Shown one piece after another: positions 39,689 to 48,479 of a stretch of DNA of 64,000 nucleotides. The translations under genes were made by a program, and so were the position numbers. This stretch comes from an uncultured Eubacteriales bacterium (lineage in GTDB: Bacteria > Bacillota > Clostridia > Peptostreptococcales > Anaerovoracaceae): contig CADADV010000007.1 of assembly GCA_902786815.1 (NCBI GenBank), forward strand, positions 40,684 through 104,683, given 5' to 3'. The notes beneath the pieces are model-generated. The model saw nothing but the letters and a program-made list of their open reading frames with translations. It was not told the origin of the DNA and did no database searches. Position 1 is the stretch's first letter; each line of letters opens with the position of its first letter.

Positions 39689-41695
39689 TCACACCAGTTG
39701 CTCGAGTAGTTTGTATAGTTGTTCAGGCTGGAAGGGTTTGGCGATGTGGGCGTTCATGCCGATGTCGAGGCATGTGCGGACGTCTTCTTCGTAAGCGTTG
39801 GCGCTCATCGCGATGATGGGAATGTTCCGGCAGTAGTCGCCCGGGAGGCTGCGGATCGCTTCGGTGGCCTCGTAACCGTTCATGACGGGCATCTGGATGT
39901 CCATGAGAACGGCGTCGTAATATCCTTCGCCCTTTGCGCGGATCTGATCGAATCCGACTTGCCCGTTCTCCGCGCGGTCGACTTCGGCGCCCTTCTGGGC
40001 GAGGACCATCTTGGCGATTTCAGCATTGATGTCGTTGTCTTCTACCAGCAGGATCTTCATACCGGTGAGGGCTTCGCCGGATTCTGCTTCCTGTGCGGGC
40101 TGATCCGGTTTCACTTCTTCGGCGGCTTCCAGGTCCAGATCGACCGTGAATTCCGAGCCCTCGCCCAGTTTGCTTTTGACCGAGATTGTTCCGCCCATCA
40201 TTTCTACGACTTTGGCGGTGATAGCCAGGCCCAGACCGGTTCCCTGCGTACGGTTGACGAGGGTACTCTGTTCCCGTGTGAAACTGTCGAAGATGTGCGG
40301 GAGATACTCTTCGCTGATGCCGACGCCGGTGTCACGCACGATGAAGCGGTAATGGTTTTTGCCGGGATCTTCTGACGGCTCTTCCCCCGCGATCAGTGCA
40401 ACACTTTTCCCGTTCGGAGTATACTTGATCGCATTGCTGACGATGTTGATCAGGATCTGCTCGATGCGCATCTCGTCCCCGCGGACCATGTAATGCTGCA
40501 CGCTGGAATGGTCGTATGAAATGACAAGTGACTTGTTCTGCGCCTGCAGGTATGTGATGTCTTCGATCCTGTGAAGCACCGCTGCCAGGTCGCACTCGCC
40601 TTCATTGATCTGCATCCTGCCGCTTTCGATTTTCGAAATGTCCAGGACATCGTTGATCAGCGACAGCAGGAAGTGGCTGGAGGAGCCGATTTTCTCCAGC
40701 GAGTCTTCGACGACCGCCGGTTCATCCAAGCGGCTCTTCGCAATATTTGTGTATCCAATGATGGCGTTCATCGGCGTGCGGATATCATGGGACATGTTGG
40801 CGAGGAAGTCGTTCTTCGCGGTGGTTTTCGCCTCCGCCATCTTCTTCTGATAGTTCTCTTCCCGCTTCATCTGCGCGTCAATGTTGCTGGTTCCGATGAT
40901 CAGATGCCTGCCGTCCTCGTCCTCCAGCAGTGTCGCCTTCATGCTGGTGTAGGTCGGTTCTCCTCCGATCATCAGCCGGTACTTCATGGTGAAACTGCCG
41001 TCCCGCTCCAGAATGGTCATAATCTTCTCTTTGGTGAAGATCCCCATGAAGCGGTCTTTATCTTCCGGATAGATGATCCTGTCCATGTTTTTTCGGCTCA
41101 GGTTGAAGAAGTCCCCGCCGGATGTCTCAACGCCGAGCTCATCAAACGCTCCGGCGGAACTGTACAGGACAAATTCATCTGTGTCCGGCTCGACAACGTA
41201 GATGCTGAAATAGTCTCCTGTCAGCGCCTGCGCAATGCGGCTGTGTCTGACTCTCGCATCATGCGCCTGCCGGAATGCCTGCTGCGTCCGTATCTGATCG
41301 TCGACACTGCTGATCCCGATCACGGCGTGCCGTCTCTCTTCTTCGATCATCCTGGTGACTTTGAGATGGACATAAGTGGATTTGCCCGCAAACATCATGC
41401 GGAAGGTGAGTGTATAGATTCCATGATCGTCCAGCGCTGCGATCACATTTGCTTTCGTGAAGCAATCCAGAAACATTTCTCTGTCATCCGGATCGATGAG
41501 CAGCTCAAACCGCTCCCGTGAAAAACCGATGAAATCGTCACCGCTCTTGGGCAGGCCCAATGCCCTGTACTCTTTCGAAGCGCTGTATTCAGTGAATTTG
41601 TTGTTCTCCACGTTCACGTAGTAGATGCAGAAATAGTCTGCTGCCAAGGCCTGCGCAATACTTTCCTGCGATACATTCTGTAATTCTTCCTTCAT
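39689..41695 (-). CDS. Soluble double-PAS hybrid histidine kinase with receiver
   Basis: A 668-residue protein without membrane segments. Two related PAS-like sensor repeats (about 12-130 and 150-275; LAADYFCIYYVNVENNKFTEY and LTGDYFSIYVVEPDTDEFVLY in part) lead into HisKA (FLANMSHDIRTPMNAIIGYT), HATPase (NIVSNAIKYTPNG, DTGVGISEEY, GTGLGLAITAKVVEMMGG) and a receiver (ILLVEDNDINAE, phospho-Asp in VLMDIQMPVMNGYEA, Lys in IAKPFQPEQL). It interrupts the hydrogenase maturation genes on the opposite strand. It may signal redox state, and a ligand is not evident. Confidence 0.9.
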   Translation of the reverse strand: MKEELQNVSQESIAQALAADYFCIYYVNVENNKFTEYSASKEYRALGLPKSGDDFIGFSRERFELLIDPDDREMFLDCFTKANVIAALDDHGIYTLTFRMMFAGKSTYVHLKVTRMIEEERRHAVIGISSVDDQIRTQQAFRQAHDARVRHSRIAQALTGDYFSIYVVEPDTDEFVLYSSAGAFDELGVETSGGDFFNLSRKNMDRIIYPEDKDRFMGIFTKEKIMTILERDGSFTMKYRLMIGGEPTYTSMKATLLEDEDGRHLIIGTSNIDAQMKREENYQKKMAEAKTTAKNDFLANMSHDIRTPMNAIIGYTNIAKSRLDEPAVVEDSLEKIGSSSHFLLSLINDVLDISKIESGRMQINEGECDLAAVLHRIEDITYLQAQNKSLVISYDHSSVQHYMVRGDEMRIEQILINIVSNAIKYTPNGKSVALIAGEEPSEDPGKNHYRFIVRDTGVGISEEYLPHIFDSFTREQSTLVNRTQGTGLGLAITAKVVEMMGGTISVKSKLGEGSEFTVDLDLEAAEEVKPDQPAQEAESGEALTGMKILLVEDNDINAEIAKMVLAQKGAEVDRAENGQVGFDQIRAKGEGYYDAVLMDIQMPVMNGYEATEAIRSLPGDYCRNIPIIAMSANAYEEDVRTCLDIGMNAHIAKPFQPEQLYKLLEQLV

Positions 41696-41900
41696 TTCCT
41701 GCTGCCTTTATCACTGCCTTCATTCATGTTCCGTCCAAAATTATACTCTCTTCTGCCGTATCTTACAAATCCCTCATCTCACTATCTTGCGCTTTTGCAA
41801 TCCTCCGCCTTTTTCAAAAGCAATACTTCTTGAATTCTGTTGATTCTGTAGTATATTTACTTTAGCCGATTAAACAACTAACAAATCGTAAAGATCTCCT

Positions 41901-42941
41901 ATGAAACTATCGAACGAAAAAATAATGCAGTTTCTGCACAAAACAGATGACGCAGAACTCTTCGCAGAAGCCGACCGCATCCGCCGGGAAGTGTACGGCG
42001 ACGAGGTCTATTTGCGCGGGCTGATCGAGTTTACGAACTATTGCGCAAACAACTGCTATTACTGCGGCATCCGCGCAGGCAATACCAGACTCGACCGGTA
42101 TCGTCTGGACAAGGACACGATCCTGGACTGCTGCCGGGCCGGATATGATGCCGGGTTCCGGACCTTCGTGCTGCAGGGCGGCGAGGATCCGTACTTTGCA
42201 GACAGCACCGCCGGTGATGACCGTCTTTGCGATATCGTTTCATCGATCCGCGGCGAATTCCCGGACTGCGCAGTTACATTGTCTGTCGGCGAACGTTCCC
42301 GCGAAAGCTACCGGCGCCTGTTCGATGCAGGCGCCCGCAGATATCTGCTGCGGCACGAGGCGGCATCACCCGACTTGTACCGGACGCTCCATCCTTCAGA
42401 AATGAGCCTTGAAAACCGTATGCGCTGCCTCTATGATTTAAAGGAAATCGGCTACCAGGTCGGCGCCGGGCTCATGGTCGGCGCACCGGGACAGACAACA
42501 GATCATCTGCTCGAAGACATCCGCTTCATGCAAAAGCTGCAGCCGGATATGATCGGCATCGGGCCGTACATTCCGCAGGCGGACACGCCTTTTGGGAGAA
42601 GTTCCGCCAAGTGCGCGCAAGGCCTCGATAAAGCACAGAAACTGCAGCTGACCCTCCGGCTTCTGGCCATTCTCCGCATCCTGTTTCCGTATGCGCTCAT
42701 TCCATCTACGACAGCGCTGGGCACCATCGATCCGCAGGGACGCGTATTGGGACTGAAAGCCGGCGCGAACGTCATCATGCCGAACCTCACCCCGGAAGCC
42801 GCACGGGCAAATTACACGATCTATGACAACAAACTTTTTACCGGAGCCGAGTCCGCTGAAGGCATGGACTTGCTTAAGCGGCAGGTCGCAGAGGCCGGTT
42901 TCCGGATCGTAACAGATATAGGAGATGTGAAATGTCACTGA
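41901..42941 (+). CDS. hydE: [FeFe]-hydrogenase maturase HydE (radical SAM)
   Basis: A radical SAM enzyme acting on the H-cluster precursor to build the di-iron core and dithiolate bridge. 346 residues with the motif FTNYCANNCYYCGIRAGN (CxxxCxxC), LQGGEDP, SVGERS, and GLMVGAPGQT. No convincing ribosome binding site precedes the ATG (AAAGATCTCCT), so initiation may be weak. A GCTTTTGC word lies upstream at about 41786. It overlaps hydF by 10 bases. Confidence 0.94.
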   Translation: MKLSNEKIMQFLHKTDDAELFAEADRIRREVYGDEVYLRGLIEFTNYCANNCYYCGIRAGNTRLDRYRLDKDTILDCCRAGYDAGFRTFVLQGGEDPYFADSTAGDDRLCDIVSSIRGEFPDCAVTLSVGERSRESYRRLFDAGARRYLLRHEAASPDLYRTLHPSEMSLENRMRCLYDLKEIGYQVGAGLMVGAPGQTTDHLLEDIRFMQKLQPDMIGIGPYIPQADTPFGRSSAKCAQGLDKAQKLQLTLRLLAILRILFPYALIPSTTALGTIDPQGRVLGLKAGANVIMPNLTPEAARANYTIYDNKLFTGAESAEGMDLLKRQVAEAGFRIVTDIGDVKCH

Positions 42942-44275
42942 ACAATACACCGCGAGCGGGCAGACTGCACATTGGAATATTCGGACGGCGCAATGCAGGG
43001 AAATCCTCTCTCATCAACGCCCTGACAGGTCAGAATCTGGCTATCGTTTCGGACACTCCGGGAACGACGGCTGACCCTGTCTATAAATCCATGGAGCTGC
43101 ATCCCATCGGCCCGGTCGTGTTCATCGACACTGCCGGCTTCGACGACGAAGGCGAACTGGGTGAACTTCGCACGGCGAAAACAGCTTCCGTCATCGACCG
43201 TACCGATGTCGCGATTCTTGTCATCGATGGATCTAAGTTCTTGAACAATGACGGAGCGGAATCCCCGGCAGTTGGTGACAGCGTTCTGCCCGGGTACACA
43301 GCATGCTCCGCCCTGACCGATGCTCCGCAGGCAAAAGCTCCCGATCCTCGTGACATTGCCTGGCTGTCTCGTCTTGAGGATGCCGGCATTCCGGTCATCA
43401 CGGTGCTGAATAAAATCGATGCGGCCAGTCAGGCTGATTTGTCCGGTGCTGATTTGCCCGGCAATGATGCTTTTGCATCCGCGATTCCGATGAGTGCGAA
43501 GACGGGCGAAGGCATCGACGCTCTGCGTACTGCGATCGTAGACGCAGTGCCGGAAGAATATATGGAAGAAAATCTGCTCGGTGACTTGCTGGAGGACGGC
43601 AGTCTGGTGTTGCTTGTGATGCCGCAGGATATCCAGGCGCCAAAAGGCCGTCTGATCCTGCCGCAGGTGCAGACGCTGCGCGCGCTCCTCGACAGGAAGT
43701 GCCAGGTCATGTCCTCGACAGCGGACGGACTCTCGCAGGCGCTGCAGTCGCTTAACCGCGCGCCGGATCTGATCATCACCGACTCACAGTGTTTCGATTT
43801 GGTCTATCAGAAAAAGCCAGAGCAGAGTGCTCTGACTTCTTTCTCGATTCTCATGGCAGCCGCCAAAGGCGACCTGGACGTATTTCTGGATGGCGTGAAC
43901 GCGATCGATACGGCGCTGCAGAATTCCGGCATAGAATCATCCGGCACAGATTCAACGGACTCCTTCCGTGTTCTGATCGCCGAAGCCTGCACCCACGTGC
44001 CGCAGAATGAAGACATCGGGACCGTCAAGATCCCGCGCCTTCTGCAGAAGATGCTTGGCGCACGAGTCAATATCACAAACGTCCGCGGAAGTGATTTCCC
44101 CGATGTTGAAGAACTCCAGCAGTATGATCTCATCATTCACTGCGGCGCCTGCATGTTTAACCGCAGGCACGTCCTGAGCCGCATCGCATCCGCGCGTGAA
44201 GCAGGCGTTCCCATCACCAATTACGGCATCTTCCTGGCGAAGATGGCAGGGATCCTGGACAAGGTCAGCCTCTAG
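42932..44275 (+). CDS. hydF: [FeFe]-hydrogenase maturation GTPase HydF
   Basis: Scaffold GTPase on which the di-iron cluster is finished before delivery to HydA. 447 residues: P-loop [10 protein letters not shown], switch [23 protein letters not shown], then a dimerisation domain. The C-terminal cluster domain has Cys-x-His ([11 protein letters not shown]) and [18 protein letters not shown] precedes the ATG inside the end of hydE. An acidic and Ala-rich insertion within the G domain (about 110-125) is longer than in typical HydF. Confidence 0.94.
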   Translation: MSLNNTPRAGRLHIGIFGRRNAGKSSLINALTGQNLAIVSDTPGTTADPVYKSMELHPIGPVVFIDTAGFDDEGELGELRTAKTASVIDRTDVAILVIDGSKFLNNDGAESPAVGDSVLPGYTACSALTDAPQAKAPDPRDIAWLSRLEDAGIPVITVLNKIDAASQADLSGADLPGNDAFASAIPMSAKTGEGIDALRTAIVDAVPEEYMEENLLGDLLEDGSLVLLVMPQDIQAPKGRLILPQVQTLRALLDRKCQVMSSTADGLSQALQSLNRAPDLIITDSQCFDLVYQKKPEQSALTSFSILMAAAKGDLDVFLDGVNAIDTALQNSGIESSGTDSTDSFRVLIAEACTHVPQNEDIGTVKIPRLLQKMLGARVNITNVRGSDFPDVEELQQYDLIIHCGACMFNRRHVLSRIASAREAGVPITNYGIFLAKMAGILDKVSL

Positions 44276-44802
44276 AGTTTCTTGATCTCCCCATCATAAG
44301 GACGCTTTGACCGCTCATCGAGGAAGATCCATTCCACCAAATCCAACGCATCCGGATGCGCCTGCACGAAATCATGCACGGTGCTGACGGCGATCTGCGC
44401 CGCCAGATCCAACGGGAAGTGATATATACCTGTGGATATGGATGGGAAAGCGATCCTTCTGACACCATTCTCCACCGCAACCTCCAGTGATCTGCGATAG
44501 CAGGACGCCAGTTTTTCAGGCTCGCCGCTGCCGCCGCCGCGCCAGATCGGACCGACGGTATGGATGACATATTTGCATGGCAGCTTATATGCGCCGGTGA
44601 TTTTGGCGTCGCCTGTTTCGCACCCATGCAGAGTCCTGCATTCTTCCAGCAGTTCCCTTCCTGCCGCCCGATGGATAGCGCCGTCCACTCCGCCGCCTCC
44701 GAGCAGCGATGTGTTGGCCGCATTGACGATAGCGTCCACGTCAGAGATCTTCGTCAGATCACCGATCTGCGTTTCAATACGCGTTGTGTTGTCTTTGCTC
44801 AT
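44272..44802 (-). CDS. Macro domain protein (O-acetyl-ADP-ribose deacetylase-like)
   Basis: A 176-residue macro domain that binds ADP-ribose and commonly removes it from proteins or from O-acetyl-ADP-ribose. Motifs are [21 protein letters not shown] in part, [16 protein letters not shown], and the phosphate loop [15 protein letters not shown] start at MSKDNTTR because AAAGGA lies upstream and the ATG overlaps the cupin stop by 4 bases. It converges on hydF with a 4-base overlap. Confidence 0.88.
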   Translation of the reverse strand: MSKDNTTRIETQIGDLTKISDVDAIVNAANTSLLGGGGVDGAIHRAAGRELLEECRTLHGCETGDAKITGAYKLPCKYVIHTVGPIWRGGGSGEPEKLASCYRRSLEVAVENGVRRIAFPSISTGIYHFPLDLAAQIAVSTVHDFVQAHPDALDLVEWIFLDERSKRPYDGEIKKL

Positions 44803-45125
44803 AAGTAATCCTTTCTGACCGGTGAAAACGCCACCACAAGCGTGCCCTCTTCCAGGCACTTGACGCAGTGGGGTTCGTCCGGTCCCATGTAAGCCGTGTC
44901 CCCTTCTTTCAGCACGAAAGTCTCATCGCCGGCCGTGAATTCGAACACGCCGCATTTGACATACGGAATCTGCACCGGCGTGTGCGTGTGCACCTTTGAC
45001 TGCGCACCCTCTTCGAAGACCAGTTCCTCAACCATCAGGCTGTCGTCATAGGAGAGGATCCGCTTCGTGATTCCGTTGTTCATTACTTCCGGTTCCGCGT
45101 CTTCGTGACGCTTGAAATGTTTCAT
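44799..45125 (-). CDS. Small cupin-domain protein
   Basis: About 108 residues forming one cupin barrel. Metal ligands include His in [13 protein letters not shown] and His in [19 protein letters not shown] is the typical turn. The substrate is unknown. I use the ATG at 45125, 5 bases after AGGTG; a GTG at 45134 is possible. It is coupled to the macro-domain gene by a 4-base overlap, so the two may act in one pathway. It is divergent from a small membrane protein with only 22 bases between starts. Confidence 0.82.
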   Translation of the reverse strand: MKHFKRHEDAEPEVMNNGITKRILSYDDSLMVEELVFEEGAQSKVHTHTPVQIPYVKCGVFEFTAGDETFVLKEGDTAYMGPDEPHCVKCLEEGTLVVAFSPVRKDYL

Positions 45126-45141
45126 CTTGTTCACCTATAAT
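45112..45141 (+). promoter_or_regulatory. Promoter with leaderless layout
   Basis: TTGAAA at 45112-45117, an 18-base spacer and TATAAT at 45136-45141. Six bases (ATAGAT) follow, then the ATG at 45148. There is no ribosome binding site. Confidence 0.6.
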
Positions 45142-45147
45142 ATAGAT

Positions 45148-45378
45148 ATGGAAACACTGATAGTATTGATCATCATATTTGTCGCGGTCCTGTCGACGCC
45201 CCTTTCCCTGAAAAAGCTGATCGACCACGCCAACCGCCACAAACAATTAGAGCTGAATGCAAAACCTGACGAGCAGACGAACGCAAAGTCTGACGATTCG
45301 TCAGTCGATTCTCCGGATATAATACCATCCGACAAATCCAATAAATGGGACGACTGGGATGACCCGTGGAACGACTGA
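45148..45378 (+). CDS. Small membrane protein with acidic tail, probably leaderless
   Basis: A 76-residue protein: one N-terminal helix (ETLIVLIIIFVAVLS), a short basic stretch, and an acidic tail rich in Asp and Ser that ends WDDWDDPWND. No family is recognised. The gene is supported by a good promoter whose -10 ends 6 bases before the ATG. It lies head-to-head with the cupin gene. Confidence 0.6.
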   Translation: METLIVLIIIFVAVLSTPLSLKKLIDHANRHKQLELNAKPDEQTNAKSDDSSVDSPDIIPSDKSNKWDDWDDPWND

Positions 45379-45396
45379 TGCTATAACTGACTGATG

Positions 45397-45717
45397 CTAT
45401 AGCTGATCGTATTTCGCCGCGCTTCCTCTCGCCTTCTCGACCGGATACTTAGCTTCGTTCTTGTCCATCTTGGAGTTTACGATCTCGTCCGCGTCCAGCC
45501 CCAGCTCGTCCAGCATGTTCTGGCAATAGACGAGCACATCCGCCAGTTCCTCTTTCACATGTTCTCTGTCAAAATCCGTATCGTTCCACTGAAAACACTC
45601 CAGCAGTTCTCCGGCCTCGATACTGATCGATTTCGCCAGATTCGATGGAGTGTGGAACTGCTCCCAGTCCCGGTCTTCTGTGAATTTACGGATGCGTTCG
45701 ATGGTTTCCTGTTTCAT
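45397..45717 (-). CDS. MazG-like nucleotide pyrophosphohydrolase
   Basis: A 106-residue all-helical NTP pyrophosphatase of the MazG/RS21-C6 group. The metal-binding motifs are SIEAGELLECFQW (ExxE) and VKEELADVLVYCQNML (ExxD). Relatives hydrolyse non-canonical or excess dNTPs. AAGGAGG is 16 bases before the ATG, further than usual. The 670-base region upstream contains the 74-bp repeat array. Confidence 0.88.
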   Translation of the reverse strand: MKQETIERIRKFTEDRDWEQFHTPSNLAKSISIEAGELLECFQWNDTDFDREHVKEELADVLVYCQNMLDELGLDADEIVNSKMDKNEAKYPVEKARGSAAKYDQL

Positions 45718-45954
45718 CTCGAATACCTGATGTCCTCCTTTTTTCTTATCTTATCAATACGGCACGGATTATTCAACTTCTCGTCAGAATTTGTAAAGGC
45801 ATGTGATCGTCGTGCGAGTTCGGAGTTGGCGGGGTGGGCACCGTCATTTGCCCCATGCAGCAAGGCCGTTAATGTCAAAGTACAAAAGCCAGGCATCTGA
45901 ACCGTTGATACTTCGTAAATCGTTTGTGCTTCAATCCTTCAACCACTAGCAAAA
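45718..45954. other. Intergenic region, no gene seen
   Basis: About 240 bases upstream of the MazG-like gene. GAACCGTTGATACTTCG at about 45899 faintly resembles the repeat that follows. Apart from that, I see nothing convincing. Confidence 0.4.
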
Positions 45955-46311
45955 CGTAGTATCAAGGGTTTCAAGGGCCAGCCGTTGGTTTCAGGCGAGC
46001 TGTGTACTGTCCTCAACCAACGGCCTGACGTAGTATCAAGGGTTTTAGGGGTCAACCGTTGGTTTCAGGCGAGCTGTGTACTGTCCTCAACCAACGGCCT
46101 GACGTAGTATCAAGGGTTTTAGGGGCCAGCCGTTGGTTTCAGGCGAGCTGTGTACTGTCCTCAACCAACGGCCTAACGTAGTATCAAGGGTTTCCGGGGT
46201 CAACCGTTGGTTACAGGCGAGCTGCGAACTGTCCTCAACCAACGGCCTAACGTAGTATCAAGGGTTTCCGGGGTCAACCGTTGGTTACAGGCGAGCTGCG
46301 GACCGTCCTCC
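45955..46311. repeat. Tandem array of a 74-bp repeat (four full copies and one partial)
   Basis: Units start at 45955, 46029, 46103, 46177 and 46251, each exactly 74 bp; the last is cut at about 46311. Each begins CGTAGTATCAAGGGTTT and contains the inverted pair CCGTTGGTT / AACCAACGG, 9 bp, around a conserved loop (CAGGCGAGCTG..ACTGTCCT). An inner AGG/CCT pair is possible. Copies differ mostly outside the stem. The array ends 13 bases before a consensus promoter. Confidence 0.93.
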
Positions 46312-46323
46312 CCCGAGTCAAAA

Positions 46324-46352
46324 TTGACCGCTGGCGAGGCATGTTCTATAAT
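46324..46352 (+). promoter_or_regulatory. Near-consensus promoter of the aminotransferase fusion
   Basis: TTGACC at 46324-46329, a 17-base spacer and TATAAT at 46347-46352. It begins right after the 74-bp repeat array. Confidence 0.8.
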
Positions 46353-46391
46353 GAGTTAGCGGAACACAAGTTACAGGAACGGAGCACACAG

Positions 46392-48353
46392 ATGGAGATA
46401 CAGAACGCGGCAGACAAAGCAAAAGCAGTAGAAGCAGAAGCAGTAGAAGCAGAAGCAGCAGAAACGGCAGCCGAAACAACAACCGGATTCGGTCAATCCC
46501 CGATGCTGACTGATCCGGCGTCATTTGATTTCGAGAAGTGGGAGAAGTGCATGACCCAGGTCCTGCACGAGATGCCTCAGGAGCTTCTCACGGAGAGCGA
46601 CAAGCAGGGCGAGCCTGTCCTGCGGGCGGAGATCGCGGATTACCTGTACCGGTCCAGAGGCGTGGTCTGCAATCAGAACCAGGTCATCATCAGCGCCGGC
46701 GCGCAGCAGCTGTTCAACCATCTTGCCAGGATCCTGAAGCTGATGGGGATCGAGCATGTATGCACGGAAGAACCCGGATACACGCCGGTCAGAAGCATCC
46801 TGAGAGACTGGGGATTCAGTATCAGCAACATCCCTGTGAAAGATGACGGACTTGCCATCGAAAAGCTACCGACAAACATCCGCACGGCGGCGTATGTGTG
46901 CCCGCAGAACCAGTTCCCGACGGGCGCTTTCATGCCGGTCAGCAACCGGTATCTGCTCCTCGACTGGGCGGAGGAAAACGACAGTCTCATCATCGAGGAC
47001 GACTACAACAGCACGCTCAGCAATGCAGATGAAGCAGCACCGACACTTCAGGGACTCGACGGCGGGGAGCGCGTCGTCTATATGGGCACCTTCAGCCCTA
47101 CCCTTTTCCCTGCCGTGCGCATCAGTTACATGGTGCTGCCTGAAGACATGGCAAAACTGTTCAGCAGAATCAAGGACGAATACGACCAGACCTGTTCCAA
47201 GACAGAGCAGCTGACGCTGGCTCGTTTCATGCACGAGGGCTTCTATCAGGATAACCTGAACCGTGTCAGAACACTCTATGCAGAGAAGCTGCAAATCGTT
47301 CTGGAGGCTATCAACGCATGCGATCCGAAGGGCAGTTTCATCACCATCGAAAACACCCAGTCCGGCGTCAATGTGATGCTGAAGATCGACACCCACGCGC
47401 GCACGATCTGCCTGGGCTCTTCCGGAGAAGAGCGTTCCGAAGAGATCCGTCTCGAAATGACGGACCGCATGATCGCGTCTGCTGCAGATCTGGGCGTCAA
47501 GGTCCGGGGCGTCAGCCAGCTGAACAGCAACGGCCAGATCTATCTCACCCTGTCCTACGACCAGATTCCTTCCGGACAGCTCAGCGAAACAGTCAAAGAG
47601 CTCATCCAGACCTTCAAATCGGTCATCATGATGGGCGGTCTCGACATCCCGTCCGTCTACGAAGTCATCCGGCTTATGAACGGCAGACCGCAGTTCCTGC
47701 CGGAACATTTTGCGCGTCTTGAAGGGTCGCTGGGCGCCATCGGAAAGACTGTTCCGTTCACCTATGAGACGCTGGAACAGAGCATCACGGATCTTGCCGA
47801 GGAAGGCCAGATCAAAGACCACAACCTCAAGCTTGAAGTCGACATCAGCGGCCACGGCGTGCTCTACATGAACCCGACCCACTACCCATCTCCAAAACAG
47901 TACGCAGAGGGCGTCCGCACCGGTCTCTTTGAGGGCGAAAGGAAGAACCCGAACATCAAGATGATGGACCAGGCGCTGCGCGACGCCACCAACGCGGCCA
48001 TCCGGGAGCGCAGTCTGTACGAAGTGATCCTCGTCGACCGCAATGGTCAGATCACCGAAGGCAGCCGCTCGAATGTTTTCTTTATCAAAGACGGCGAAGT
48101 TTATACCTCACCGCTCCATCAGGTCCTCCCCGGCATCACGCGCGGCAAGATCATCGAAATCCTGAATGGCAAAGGCATCACAGTCCATGAGGAGCCGATT
48201 GCCGCATCGGATATCGCGTCCTTCGACGCGGCGTTCATCAGCGGCACATCGCCGAAAGTCCTGCCCATCGCGCAGATGGAAGACGCTTCTTATGATGTGA
48301 ACGATCCGCTGCTGCGGGATCTGATGAACTGGTACGACCAGACTCTGGACTAA
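46392..48353 (+). CDS. Fusion of a dead MocR-type aminotransferase domain and an active-looking class IV aminotransferase
   Basis: A 653-residue fusion. After an Ala/Glu-rich tail, residues about 40-410 match the aminotransferase domain of MocR/GabR regulators (ISAGAQQLFNHLARIL, EEPGYTPVRSILRDWG, CPQNQFPTGAFMP, IEDDYNSTLS) but without the DNA-binding part. The PLP lysine is lost: YMGTFSPTLFP has Pro236 where relatives have TFSKTLFP. Residues about 420-650 form a class IV (BCAT/ADC-lyase-like) domain with Lys523 (NPNIKMMDQALRDATN) and EGSRSNVFF. The first half may have become a scaffold or sensor. I start at 46392, after GGAG. Confidence 0.85.
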   Translation: MEIQNAADKAKAVEAEAVEAEAAETAAETTTGFGQSPMLTDPASFDFEKWEKCMTQVLHEMPQELLTESDKQGEPVLRAEIADYLYRSRGVVCNQNQVIISAGAQQLFNHLARILKLMGIEHVCTEEPGYTPVRSILRDWGFSISNIPVKDDGLAIEKLPTNIRTAAYVCPQNQFPTGAFMPVSNRYLLLDWAEENDSLIIEDDYNSTLSNADEAAPTLQGLDGGERVVYMGTFSPTLFPAVRISYMVLPEDMAKLFSRIKDEYDQTCSKTEQLTLARFMHEGFYQDNLNRVRTLYAEKLQIVLEAINACDPKGSFITIENTQSGVNVMLKIDTHARTICLGSSGEERSEEIRLEMTDRMIASAADLGVKVRGVSQLNSNGQIYLTLSYDQIPSGQLSETVKELIQTFKSVIMMGGLDIPSVYEVIRLMNGRPQFLPEHFARLEGSLGAIGKTVPFTYETLEQSITDLAEEGQIKDHNLKLEVDISGHGVLYMNPTHYPSPKQYAEGVRTGLFEGERKNPNIKMMDQALRDATNAAIRERSLYEVILVDRNGQITEGSRSNVFFIKDGEVYTSPLHQVLPGITRGKIIEILNGKGITVHEEPIAASDIASFDAAFISGTSPKVLPIAQMEDASYDVNDPLLRDLMNWYDQTLD

Positions 48354-48378
48354 TCTGTTATTTGAACCAGCATTTGAG

Positions 48379-48392
48379 GCTTTTGCAAAAGC
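48379..48392. promoter_or_regulatory. 14-bp perfect palindrome GCTTTTGCAAAAGC
   Basis: A perfect palindrome between the aminotransferase fusion and the YfcC carrier gene, about 60 bases before a TATAAG -10-like box. It contains the GCAAAAGC word found in at least seven other intergenic regions of the window. It may be an operator. Confidence 0.45.
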
Positions 48393-48479
48393 AATAAATA
48401 TACAATTTCCCCATTCATTTTTCCCACAAAAAGTGTTACATTATAAGATGTTCGTTTTATGAAAGGAGATTGTAAAATT

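Noticed and set aside
46281-46391. Upstream extension of the aminotransferase fusion
   Set aside because: Those codons lie in the repeat array and across a consensus promoter, so they would not be transcribed from it.
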